Shown here: positions 47,591-58,028 of the stretch, in pieces
Layout of the letters: the number at the start of each line of letters is the position of its first letter
How positions within the stretch are numbered: position 1 is the stretch's first letter
Assembly: GCA_033030425.1 (NCBI GenBank)
Contig: JAUFSD010000004.1
Location: 1,612,001-1,676,000 of the forward strand
DNA length: 64,000 bases
DNA from: Verpa conica
Taxonomy: Eukaryota > Ascomycota > Pezizomycetes > Pezizales > Morchellaceae
Direction: 5' to 3'
Program-made: the position numbers and the translations under genes
The notes under the pieces: model-generated
The model's database searches: none
Seen by the model: only the letters and a program-made list of their open reading frames with translations
Told to the model about the DNA's origin: nothing

Positions 47591-48646
47591 CTAATCTAAG
47601 GCCGCACCATCCGCGCCAACAACCCCTCTACACAACTCCCCAATCACCCTCCTACCAATGATCGTCTCGTCCACTATCCCCTCAACATGTTTCGGCTCCA
47701 CCCTACCATACCACACCCCCAGGCCAAACTCAGACTTATCATACACATTCCCCAACCACCCCTCTGGACGCCACGTATCCCGTTTAGGCGGGATATAAAC
47801 AATCACATTTCCCGCAAACTTATGCCCCGATAAATGACTCGTAAACGCAACCCTAACTTTCCCTCTAAACAAGCCCGTAAACTCATCACGAGTTCTCAAC
47901 AGCAGCCCCCGCTCTTTCAGTACCCTTTCAAATTGCTCTTTTAGCGGCTGCGCAAGCATACCGCACCGCTTATCCCGCGACGTGTGGGAGCAGATCAAAA
48001 CCACAGTCTCGGTAACCCTCCTCGCACCCGGGAACGGCACCGGCTCCTCACGCGTCGATAAGGTCGGGGGTAGTAGGTATTCATGTATTAGCTTTGTGAC
48101 CCCCTCTGTAGTCTTTGGTATGTGCGGGAGATAGATATTACTCGGGAAGACATAGGCACTCGCACTCTCTGACGCTCCCGCATCTACCGGGCCCTCAGGC
48201 TCGCCAGGGACCCCTGGTGTAAATGAAGAGTTTGTTATTAGTGTTGGCGAGAATGGGTCTCGTAGACCGTGGGTAGAAGAGACCTGTTTGAGTTTCTGCG
48301 CGAGGCCCCCGTCGCCGTCGAATTCGATCTTGGAGGCCCAGTCGGATTTACCGGTTGATATAAGAATATGGCGGTAGTAGGGTGGGATTACGCCAGCGAG
48401 CGGGGTGTCGCGGTCGATATCGAGGCCCGAGGGAGAGGAGACGCAGGGGCAGTTTGAGGGAGGGCATTTTTCAGTGATTGGGAGGGGGGACTTGAGACGT
48501 TGTTTTAGTGTAGGTTCGGGAGTTTTTGTAGTTGTGGTTGGGATATCGATGGGGTTCCGAGCGCGAAGATGGATCGAGGAATGGAGTTGGCGGTTAGTGG
48601 GGCGGGCATGGCGGGCGAGAGTGCGGAGTTGGCGGAGACGGTTCAT
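47591..48646 (-). CDS. AIM32: Aim32-like mitochondrial thioredoxin-fold [2Fe-2S] protein, 351 aa
   Basis: Single exon. The first ~30 residues are Arg-rich (MNRLRQLRTLARHARPTNR), a likely mitochondrial presequence. A cysteine cluster CPPSNCPC lies at 61-68. The sucrase/ferredoxin-like domain follows with CSHTSRDKRCG (Cys219, Cys228), FTSHLSGHKFAGN (His271 and His275, the HxxxH motif) and GLGVWYGRVEPKHV. This arrangement is that of yeast Aim32, a thioredoxin-like ferredoxin protein of mitochondria implicated in redox quality control. Both the Cys pair and the His pair expected to bind the cluster are present. It is divergently paired with the FAR11-like gene, with 253 bp between start codons. 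Confidence 0.88.
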   Translation of the reverse strand: MNRLRQLRTLARHARPTNRQLHSSIHLRARNPIDIPTTTTKTPEPTLKQRLKSPLPITEKCPPSNCPCVSSPSGLDIDRDTPLAGVIPPYYRHILISTGKSDWASKIEFDGDGGLAQKLKQVSSTHGLRDPFSPTLITNSSFTPGVPGEPEGPVDAGASESASAYVFPSNIYLPHIPKTTEGVTKLIHEYLLPPTLSTREEPVPFPGARRVTETVVLICSHTSRDKRCGMLAQPLKEQFERVLKERGLLLRTRDEFTGLFRGKVRVAFTSHLSGHKFAGNVIVYIPPKRDTWRPEGWLGNVYDKSEFGLGVWYGRVEPKHVEGIVDETIIGRRVIGELCRGVVGADGAALD

Positions 48647-48899
48647 GGTATATCAGATGTGGGGTGGTAGGACAAGCAGATCTCGGTCAGATTGGCCCCC
48701 AGTTGAGGCTCTCCACAGGGCCGGGTAACTCCTTATCAGTATCATGCACGCGTTCGGTTATTCTCCCAAGTGTAGTAAGCTGCGTAGTAGTTGGAGTGTC
48801 TGTCCAGTCCGTCCCCCTCCTCTTTGCCCCCCCTCCGCCACTGGAGCTATGGCCTACGACTAGACATTACTATACACGGAAAACAACACCCCCCCACCC
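48647..48899. promoter_or_regulatory. Bidirectional promoter between AIM32 and FAR11
   Basis: The 253 bp between divergent start codons include a CGGGTAAC word at about 48723-48730, matching the Reb1-like GTTACCCG seen upstream of other genes in the window. C-rich tracts lie just before the FAR11 start. Assignment as a Reb1 site is by analogy with yeast. Confidence 0.5.
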
Positions 48900-51800
48900 A
48901 TGAAACAGAAGCCTATAGTCATCAACTATTCTAATCCCCAACCACCACTGTACAGCATGTCCGACGCGACGGGTAGCGCAGACCTGAGCTCCAGGTTGAG
49001 CATCGATACGAGTAAAATTAAAGATAAGCAGGATCTACAGTCGCCGCAAGATAATAATAATTCAGATGGGGGTAGTAGCAATGGTGTTGGGGGAAACAAC
49101 AATGGAAACGGGCTGACTCAGGACTCGCTGAGTTTGATGCAGCTAAAGAGAGTTGTGGGGGATGTGTCTAGAATGAGGGTAAGGGTTCCGTCTCTTTCTG
49201 TCCGAGGGGGTGCTTTGATCAGCGGTGGTGGGGCTGTTTGTTTCTCTCTTAGCACCTCCCAACCATCGCCTCTCACTCGCTCAGCCCCTCGCTTTCATCC
49301 ACCCACCCCCATACAACAATGGAAAAACCAACCTGGCTAATCTCTTGTCCTCCTCTACAGCAACCTGAATATGCATTCATCTACTCTACAGCAGACACCC
49401 TTCGCTGGGAACTCTCGGAATGGTTCTGCTACAGCTTCGCAAACAACTACGCCCTCATCCTAACCTGCAAACAGACATTTCTATCCATCTACCCTACACT
49501 CTCCCTACCACCGCACATTTCACCTGAGGCTGCTGAAAAACAGAAGATACCCAAGTGGAACACCTCGAAAGACGTCAAACGGAAGCGCTTCATTGCACGT
49601 TGCGCGGATTTGCTAGAAAACACTGAGATGAAGCAACGGGTTACGGGTCTGCAGGGGCTTTGCTATGTGGTACAGGGTTGCTACGGGGAGACTGAGAGTG
49701 AGGATGAGCAGCTGTGGAGGATCGAGAAGAATGTGGCGTTGGTACGGCAGGCGGGGATAGTGGAGAGCCTGTTCAACTGCGTCCGGGGTAGTATTGGGAG
49801 GGAATGGGAATATGCTGCTGCCGCTGGAGCAGCGGCAGCAGCAGGTGGCACAAAGGACGAAGAGAAGGAAGAGATGAGGACTATGAACAAGAAGGAGCTG
49901 CGGTATGCGTTGACTGTGTTGTACTTTCTGATCGAAGTTACCCGACGTAGGGACGAGGGGGATGGTAAGCATCCCGGGGAAGATGAGGAGCTTGAGTCAC
50001 TGAGGGATGAGTTTGCGGACTTGCCGGTGGAAGGGGGAATGCTCGGGTTCCTAGCAAAGACATTGGGGAGGCTTCGGTGGGAGGATAATGTTGAAGTCCC
50101 GCTAATGTCGTTGCTGCTAATTACCTGGAAAACAATCCTCCTCGTCTTTGGATCATCGGAAAACCATCTCCCAGCGACTAAGAAGTATGCCCGTACCGTT
50201 GCTGGCCTATTTGGTGAAGTTGATAAAGCAGTCATCACTGCATCCCCACTAGATTACCAAAGTTTCAGAAACGACATAATCGCAAAATACCCAGTCTACG
50301 ACCCCCCAAAATCTCTTTTCCCATTTGAATTCTCGACCAACTCCTTCCTCCCCACTGTATCTGCCACTTCTCCCTCTCTCATCAGGGCTGGTGGCAACGG
50401 TGATGTAAACCTTGGCGGTCGTGGGGGAATCGAAAATCTCGGTTCTATCCTTGACAAAGCTGTCCACATTGCCACCCCTGCTCCCTCGCCGCCTCCCTCT
50501 CCCGGTGGTGTTGGAGGTAAAGGCGGGAAAAAGCAAAACTACCAGACTAATAACAATTTTCCGTTCCTATACCCCACTTCTTCGCCTGGTGGGACAATAA
50601 TTGATGCAAAGTTTGCAGGAAACTGCTGGTGGAAGGAGGATTGTGACCCAAACGGGGATGGGGTACCGGCTAGTATTAAAGAAGCGGGTGACCTGTTTTC
50701 GCATCGGGTTAGGAGTACATTGGCGATGAAACAGATGTGGACAGAGAAGGAGGCTTATCTGAAATATGACCGAGGCTGGGATGTTGATGAGGAGATTGTC
50801 CAGGGTAGGCGGGATGTGGAGGGACGAGAACGCAGGTGGGAAGAAAAGAGATTAGAGAGTGTGGAGGAGTTTTATGTCCGTTGCTCAGCAACTTCACCTC
50901 AATCTGTGGCTACATGTCTTTATAGTTCAGGATATATGACTGACCTTTTTTACAGAGAGCCGCACTACCCCAGCTCCAATCATTTGTAATAGTCCTCCTA
51001 AAAGTAATACTCGCAAACGTCACCGCACCACCACCACAGCCCCCGCCACAACCGCCTGCACCCCCAAACAGCCAACAGGTTTCATTCGCAGAACAAGAAA
51101 ATGGGAGAGGTTGGTTCTCGGAAGCCCCTCCAGATACTGAATCCAACTGGGATTTCGATGCTAGTATTGGTGCTGACCCTGAGCCCGATTCATGGCATGA
51201 CTATGAAGACAATAATAGTAAAGCAAGGTCTGTGGTCGTTGACCCTGCCACCGGAGATGTAGATTTCAGCGCAAGCATTAAGAGTTCGTGGAATATCTTT
51301 GGGAGAGGGGGTGATAAAGCGGGGGCGAAGAACCCGAAGACTACTAACGGGGATGTGGGCACTGGGGATGGGTTGAAGACAATTGATGAGGATGGGGGAC
51401 AACCTAATATTAATGCGAGTCAGAGAGCGTGGGAGGAGGAGAGGGCAAAGGAGAAGCTAGAGAGGGAGGCGGATGAGAAGAGGCGGTGTGATGAGGCAGA
51501 TGCTCAGAGGGTTAGGGAAATTACGAGTAAGGCTGTTAGTGCGATATTACTGGGGCTGTTAAAGTGGTTTAGGGTTTCGCGTGAGTCCGAGTGATATTTC
51601 GAGGAGGCGATCAGTACTGACTATTGTGTAGATGTGCTGAAGTTCGAATACCTTACCCAGCTTCTCCTCGACTCTAACTACCTCCCACTCGTTCTCAAGC
51701 TGTTCAACCAACAAGACACTGTTGCCATGGTTACCACAAAAACGGACCGCCGTGAAATGACCTATTTCACATTCTGCAACCAACACTCAGCCCGCCCCGC

Positions 51801-52573
51801 GCACCCTCCCACCACCCCAGCCCCTAACTCGTATCCTGACTCCTCCCCCGATGAAGCTTGTCCTCCTCCAATCCTCAAATACCACCGCGACGCCCAACAA
51901 AACCACTCACCACCATCACTTGACCCTATCTCTGGGCCTCCAGATGCAATCACAGATTTCAGCTGGCGCAACTTTTTTACTGCGGTCAACTTTTTACGAA
52001 TCATGCAGAAGATAGTAAAAAGTAAGGCACATCGGAACCTCGCACTTGTACAGTACAAGAGTAGCGCTATATTGCGGAAGCCGTTAAAGTGTCCGCAGAT
52101 GGAGCTGAGGCTTTATACACTGAAGTTATTCAAAGGGCAGGTTCCGTACTGTGGCCGGAAATGGAGACAGAGCAATATGCGTGTCATTACCAACATTTAC
52201 CTCTATTGCCGTCCAGAGCTGCGGGATGACTGGCTCGCGGGCGGAGACGTGGACGGGGAGGTTGAAGAGTCATTAGTTTGTCCCCATTTACTCTCCCATT
52301 AGTGTAGTGCTAACAAACTGGAAATAGCCGCAAGAACAGGCCCTTCGCTCTCTAACACAGTTCCATAACGTCCGCCGGTACCCGAAATCAATGGGTGCGG
52401 ACCAGGAAATGCTCTCGGAGGAACGCGATTTCTTCCGCCGTGAGCTGGTGAAGATGGAACTTGTTGGTGTCAGTGGAGGACTAGGATCTAGCAATGGTGC
52501 TGATGGTGACTTGGTCGATATTGAGGGTGGGGAATGGGCAGATGTGGGGAGAGAAGGGATGGATGGATGGTGA
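48900..52573 (+). CDS. FAR11: Far11/STRIP-type subunit of the STRIPAK complex, 1102 aa, five exons
   Basis: Exons: 48900-49178, 49361-50875, 50956-51580, 51632-52275 and 52328-52573 (3309 nt). A Ser/Asn/Gly-rich N-terminus leads into SLSLMQLKRVVGD and, after the first intron, QPEYAFIYSTADTLRWELSEW, the start of the N1221 domain. The C-terminal domain includes LPQLQSFVIVLLKVILANV, HVLKFEYLTQLLLDSNYLPL, FSWRNFFTAVNFLRIMQKIV and ALRSLTQFHNVRRYPKS. These are hallmarks of Far11/STRIP1 (Ham-2 in Neurospora), a scaffold of the striatin-PP2A complex that controls cell fusion, development and TORC2 signalling. Proline-rich and acidic linkers separate the domains. An in-frame ATG at 48957 is a possible alternative start. 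Introns 2 and 4 use unusual donors (GTCCGT and GTTTGT). Confidence 0.88.
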
Positions 52574-52899
52574 GGGAGTTAAAAAAGGTATCCTGGGCTT
52601 GTTTAAGAGGCGTATACATTTTTGGCTTTGTAGACCCATCCCTTTTTATTATTATAGCTTGTAGATTCGTAATTTACGGCGTGTATTTTGCGAAGATATC
52701 ATTTTTAAGATCTCCTACTTTGATTGAGTCTTGTCTAGTTGCCTGTATTGTATTAGGTATGGGGGTGATTAAAACTCAGTACACCTTATAAATTATCAAA
52801 TCACTCGAGGGGGGAATGTTATAAAAGCATAGAAATAAACTAGTTCGAGACCCCAGCTATTACCAGTACATAAAATAGCATATCAGAAGCAGTCCCCTA
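52574..52899. other. Intergenic region after FAR11
   Basis: AT-rich, no gene visible; it separates the FAR11 stop codon from an ankyrin relic on the other strand. Confidence 0.45.
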
Positions 52900-53364
52900 C
52901 TACCAAATCTGTTTCATTTTAACTAAGAGACCTCTTGCGTCCCTATTAATAAGCAGCTGGACGACTGCTTTATATCCAGAAAACGCCGCGTGGTGGAGTG
53001 GTATAGATCCGTGAATATCTCTAGCTAAGGCACCTGCTCCGTAATCAAGCAGTAACTGAACTATCGCTTCGTTTCCGTTAAATGCCGCGCTATGTAGGGG
53101 TGTGTCTTGATCATCTTTTATAGCTGAGGGGTCTGCCCCATATTTAAGTAGAATCTGAACAACTTTCTCGTGCCCTTCCGCTGCTGCGGCATGTAGTGGT
53201 GTGTATCCATTATCTTCTGCAGCAGTAACATCCGCCCCATTCTCAAGAAGCAGCCACACAATCTCCCAATATCCCATTGACGCCGCGTTGTGCAGTGGTG
53301 TGGTTCCGCCGCAATCTCTGGCTGAGATATCTGCTCCATTATAGATGAGGTATTTTACAATTAT
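52900..53364 (-). pseudogene. Orphan ankyrin-repeat fragment, 154 codons
   Basis: The frame opens just after a TAA at 53367-53365 and runs to a stop at 52900. It encodes four and a half ankyrin units (GGTTPLHNAASMGYWEIV, GYTPLHAAAAEGHEKVVQIL, DTPLHSAAFNGNEAIVQLL, GSIPLHHAAFSGYKAVVQLL). No N-terminal domain, promoter-like region or acceptor site is evident, and upstream DNA is AT-rich. It is most likely a stranded piece of an ankyrin/NLR gene; a last exon of an undetected gene is possible. Confidence 0.6.
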
Positions 53365-53605
53365 TTATAACCCAACCCTATTTTACTAAATGTTTAGCTA
53401 ACGGCATAAGAAAAGTTCTGACTCTGGCGGACATCATTCTATTAGCCGCTTACGTTATCTGAAATAGGAGTAACTATATACCAAAAATCATAGAGATTAC
53501 TTTCTGGAGGCTTGGGATATCTAAGGGGTTCACTTGATAAGGATAATCCATAACAGACCTAGACTATTGAAGTAGCCGCAAGCCGAATAACTCTTTAGGG
53601 TTGCT

Positions 53606-53902
53606 TTAAGGTATCACAGGCCCCAATAGCTTATTAGGCGTACTAGTATCTAATTTTAACTCTTTAAAATTCAGCTCTATTGTGTCGTTGTTATGGCGTT
53701 TGTTATGCTGGTGAACCCTAGTAACCTCAATTAAGCCCGACTTTACCTCTAATACAAAGCCGTCAATAGAAGTATTAGGCTAACGCTTTATGTACCAGCT
53801 AAGCCCCAAACCGATACGCGATTTACGAGCATATTTCTGGTTGTAGCAATTGGCGTTGTGCCCCTGAACACCGAAATGCCAAGGATTAATAGAACCGCCC
53901 AT
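53606..53902 (-). pseudogene. Unidentified coding relic with one in-frame stop
   Basis: From ATG 53902 the frame reads MGGSINPWHFGVQGHNANC, ARKSRIGLGLSWYIKR, then TAG (53782-53780). Beyond it, PNTSIDGFVLEVKSGLIEV and IELNFKELKLDTSTPNK follow to TAA at 53608-53606. Both halves look protein-like in composition. I do not recognise the family. A mobile-element protein degraded by RIP would fit the setting, but that is inference. Confidence 0.35.
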
Positions 53903-55993
53903 TGTAAGCGGTTGCAACAATGCAACAGTAGGCTATGAACTTTAAAGCATAAAAATCTATTAAGTATTTGTCTTGTTCGGGGTGGTGGCTTTATTTTGAA
54001 TGATGAGAGCCACATCTAACAGCCACATTAAATACAAACGTCAAGCCCTAAAGACTTACACAAGGTAAATATTAGTACCAATGTATACCTAGTCATAGGT
54101 AATACTGATCATAACACCTACGTAATTGCTCCGGCTCTTATTTTCTCTAGTTATCAATCACCAACTTAAGCTTTTATATCAAGTCTAGCTAAACCACTTC
54201 ATCTCATCTACCTTAAGAATCCCCATCCCCTATATGCCTTGTTTATTTTATAAAAATCGATTAAGTGCTAACTTCTGATAATTAACCAGCCAATACGCTA
54301 GATTTAGATGAAATATTCTACCTACCTTAATAGCTTTGCTGTTCTAACACTCACGTGATCACATTAGGGTTGGAGTCCTTATGTGAATGTCTATGGTAAG
54401 CGTGTATTTGGGAAACCCCCACCCATTGTAAGACCTAAGGGCCGGCCCTCAGCGTTAATTTTTAACCATCGGATCTCTCAGTGTCCTAATAAAACTTTAA
54501 AGAATTCAACTAACTTAAAACTAGCTATTATCAATTACGTGCATAGTTTGTCTGCCAGCGTAAGGTAGAATAAAGGACAGATAATGAAGAGAAAGAAGCG
54601 AATGCCGAATAGGGGTGAAAAAGACGAGGTAGACTATGGACATTTTATTAGTTACCTAGAAGGTTCCTAGGTAACACTATATACTAAGATACCCGTTCTA
54701 GAGCCCCTCTGCCGGAGTCTTCCTCTGCCATAGCTGCATGGTTCCCATTTACCTCCAACAAAACTGCTGTTCTAACCCACGAGTGACCACCGGTGATACG
54801 GTACTCCCATATATTAAGGGGGTACCTAGTTCGTGCCGGCATAAATAAGCGCACTTACATAATCCAGCACAGCATTTATCTCAAGCCTAGAATTTCCGTT
54901 CCAACATGTATCCATCTGCCGAACTCGCACTAGCTATATACGTACACTAACCGAAACATCTATATGAAAAATCGACCAAAAAAGAGGACCTATAACGTAC
55001 ATGCCGCTCCATAAGGCAGAAATTTAATATCAGTGGCGGCTCAGTTTTGTGAAGAAAAAGAGTAATCACCGCGTCATCATCCTCTTTACGGTCTGACCTA
55101 TTAGGATCAGGATATCCGTATTTGACCGCTCGGTACATGTAGTTTTTTGAAAACTTCACATGCTGTAATATATATAATCCGGGTCCTGTATGTGCACAGA
55201 CGTTTTTTGATAGCTTTGAATTAGATATTGTAGAGGGGGGATCGATGTAAGACAGCTTACGCAGAAATGTAATCAGCAATTGAGGGGAAATTTTTTCTTT
55301 TCCCCCAAAAAGTGACCGAATCGAGACGAAACGATCGTACCATCGACATCGTACTCCATGTCCTCAGTTTAAAAAAAGGAAGGTAGTGATATTTCCGGTC
55401 TAGCAGACTACAGAGATTACAACTCCCGGATTGAGTAAATATTCTTTGGTGAGAATTGTAAACTTGGATTGTTTTTTTTTTGTTTTTTTTTTGGCCAAGT
55501 AATTCTATATCTATGCTCTGGACGTACCCCTCTCCCCTCGATCCCCCCAATTGCCATACTCCCGACCTAAACGAAAACCCTATATAAGACCCATTTTAGA
55601 AAGAAATACAGACCCAACCCTGAATCAAGCGTTTGAACAATGAAATGAAATGAATGAGGATATATTAAATACAATGAACTCAAGTAAAAAAAAAAAAAAA
55701 AAAAAGATAAGAGATGATAAAAAAAAGGGGATAGAGAAGAATGCTAGTAAGAAAGAAAAAAAAATAGAGAAGAGGTGCGCGCGATCGAAGCGCTGTTGAG
55801 GTAATCAATAATGAATCACCATATAAAATAAAAAATAAAAAATAAAGCAGTACCTGCTGAAAGTCATGTGGAGAGGGGGAGGGGGAGAAGAAAAAAAGAG
55901 TAGGTATTGGGGCACGGCCACATCAAGGAAAGGCATTAAAAAGATAGTTGATAAAAAAAAAAAAATTAGTGAAATTCTTGTGATAAACCCAGT
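53903..55993. other. AT-rich intergenic region
   Basis: No supportable gene. Poly(A) or poly(T) runs occur at 55686-55705 and near 55471-55491, and A-rich simple sequence fills 55700-55850. The last few hundred bases should be the 3' region of the seven-transmembrane gene. Confidence 0.5.
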
Positions 55994-58028
55994 TTATACA
56001 CGGTTCTGCACAGCTTCATTTTCTTTCCATATCAGAATCTCCCTAAATGATTCTGCATCCCCGTTGTCTGGTCTCGGGGGGATCGCAACCTCGAACGGCC
56101 TCGCTGGGGACTTGTTGACCGAGTTGATCCTCGATACTGGTTTCGGAACCTGTAATGTTTGGGTTGTTGAGTCTGATCTATGCGACTGTACTCGACTTGG
56201 AGTGATACTTGGCTGTCGACGGCCCATGTTTATTGTAGGCACAGCTGCGCGGGAAGGTCTAGTTGGCGGTCGTGAAGGTGTACGTGCATGCGAAGATACC
56301 TGTAGCTTTGAGGTTGGAGTTTTTGAAGTGGCGGAGGTACGGGGGCGGTCGGTACTGGGAGGGAAAATTGTGTAGTTTGTTGCCTGCTTTCTTGGCGACG
56401 GCGATGCTGGAAGACTCCTTGGGAGAGTTGGTGAGTCTGTAGAACGAAGTCCAGAGATCATATGGCTGATCTCATCACCAAGTCGCTTAAAGCTATGTGT
56501 AGTGTACTGAGAGAATAGAGATGGGGCGTGGGAAGCGCGATTATCTCTAGAGTATATGCTAGTAGGACTGCGTGGACTGCGTGGACTCCGGAGTATTGAT
56601 GTGGTTTCGAGTTCTGAGCCCTCACTAGCTGTTGGGCTCCGTGGAATATCTGATATGGTGTGGACATCGTAGTATTCACTGAGAATTGAAGCAAGCGCTG
56701 GCCGGCTACTGACGGATTCGTCATCACGCTTACTATGAGGCTTTTTGGTTATAATACTGGGTTCCTTTTCTCTTGCTACTGGTCTGCCAGCCCCTAGGTG
56801 TACGATTGTTGTTGCTGTTATTATCTCATCATTGTCTTCTTCGGGCACAGTTCTTGTTCGTAGGTAAATATAGAGACCACCGACTAATATCCCAGCGACA
56901 TTGGCTACAATGGTTGCCAATACAGCGGTTGAGTTCTCAGGGTGATTTTGTGCAGTCAGAGCATAGTTTGGAACCATGAAAATCTAGTGACCAGTTAGCT
57001 TAAGCTTCCTTCAAACCTTTTGTCAATTGATCATACCCATTGTAAAACGTTGATGAGCATAAAATAAACAGTCCTACTGGAAGCCGTTTTCTCCACTTTA
57101 TCAATTGCTACATCTTTGCTCAAGTGCATCATCACCACTCCGCCCATAAATATCGCTATGGGCAAGAGCGCAACCATAATTCCAAGGCCACCAGCAGCAA
57201 ACTGGTCGACAAAAGACATCAGTTGCCCATCGCAAAAGTCTTGGCCAGGTTCCTCAGGCATTGTCCGAGATGGCACCCAAGTGAGCACTGTAAGCACTGA
57301 TGCAAAGAAGATGCAATATATAATAGCCCTTCCTGAACGTGGCTGAAATCTTGGCTGAGAGAGAGCACGTATCGCAGTCTCAATAGTGAATGACAGAACG
57401 ATATATGGTGTGATCCACAAAGCTTCATAAAAAAAAAAAAAAACATCAGTCAATGATCAAATTCATGATTAAGACAAAAAAAATAGGAAAAGATTCTTAG
57501 TAAGAGAATGAACTCACCAACCCAAGCAATTTCAGAAAGATATCTGCAGTTCCCCCGGAACAACCCCATATTCAACCCTTCCGCTTCAACAATCGCCAGC
57601 ATAGTCCCTTGCACAAATATCGTCACCGCCAGAACGAGCGGGAAAACCTCAGCCGCGGGAATCATTTCCCACCATGATTTTTTGGCCTGTATTCCTCCTC
57701 CTCCTCCTATTGATCCTTCCGAGAATTCACTTGCACCTACACTCTGACCCGTCTCCGACAAAACCTCTGATCTCGCCCCATATCCTATTTCTTTCCTGAT
57801 CCCCCCAATGTCCTCCAAAACTGCCAAGTCACCTCTCCTTAAGCTCCTCCTCCTCCGCTTCATGCAAGCAGTCCTAGTATCCCATAATATCCTTATCGCC
57901 ATCGCAGCCGCAGCAAAAATGTTGATCCCCGTCAGAACGATAGTGATAATCCGGAGCTGTAAATCTTTGTTACCAAAACCGTCGGGCGGTGGTCCCCCTC
58001 GTGGAGGGCCATTGAATCCTGAATCCAT
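55994..58028 (-). CDS. Seven-transmembrane, GPCR-like membrane protein, 628 aa, three exons
   Basis: Exons: 58028-57518, 57422-57037 and 56983-55994 (1887 nt). Hydrophobic spans can be seen at about residues 25-46 (IITIVLTGINIFAAAAMAI), 122-146 (FPLVLAVTIFVQGTMLAI), 175-190, 205-222 (IIYCIFFASVLTVLTWV), 253-273 (GIMVALLPIAIFMGGVVMM), 286-305 and 318-340 (ATIVANVAGILVGGLYIYL). That gives seven spans, followed by a ~285-residue cytoplasmic-type tail rich in Ser, Pro and Arg (SPRSPRSPTSIY, SLPASPSPRK). The layout resembles fungal receptor-like proteins, and the tail has many potential phosphorylation sites. I cannot place it in a named receptor class, and no ligand or G-protein coupling is implied by a specific motif. 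Confidence 0.75.
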
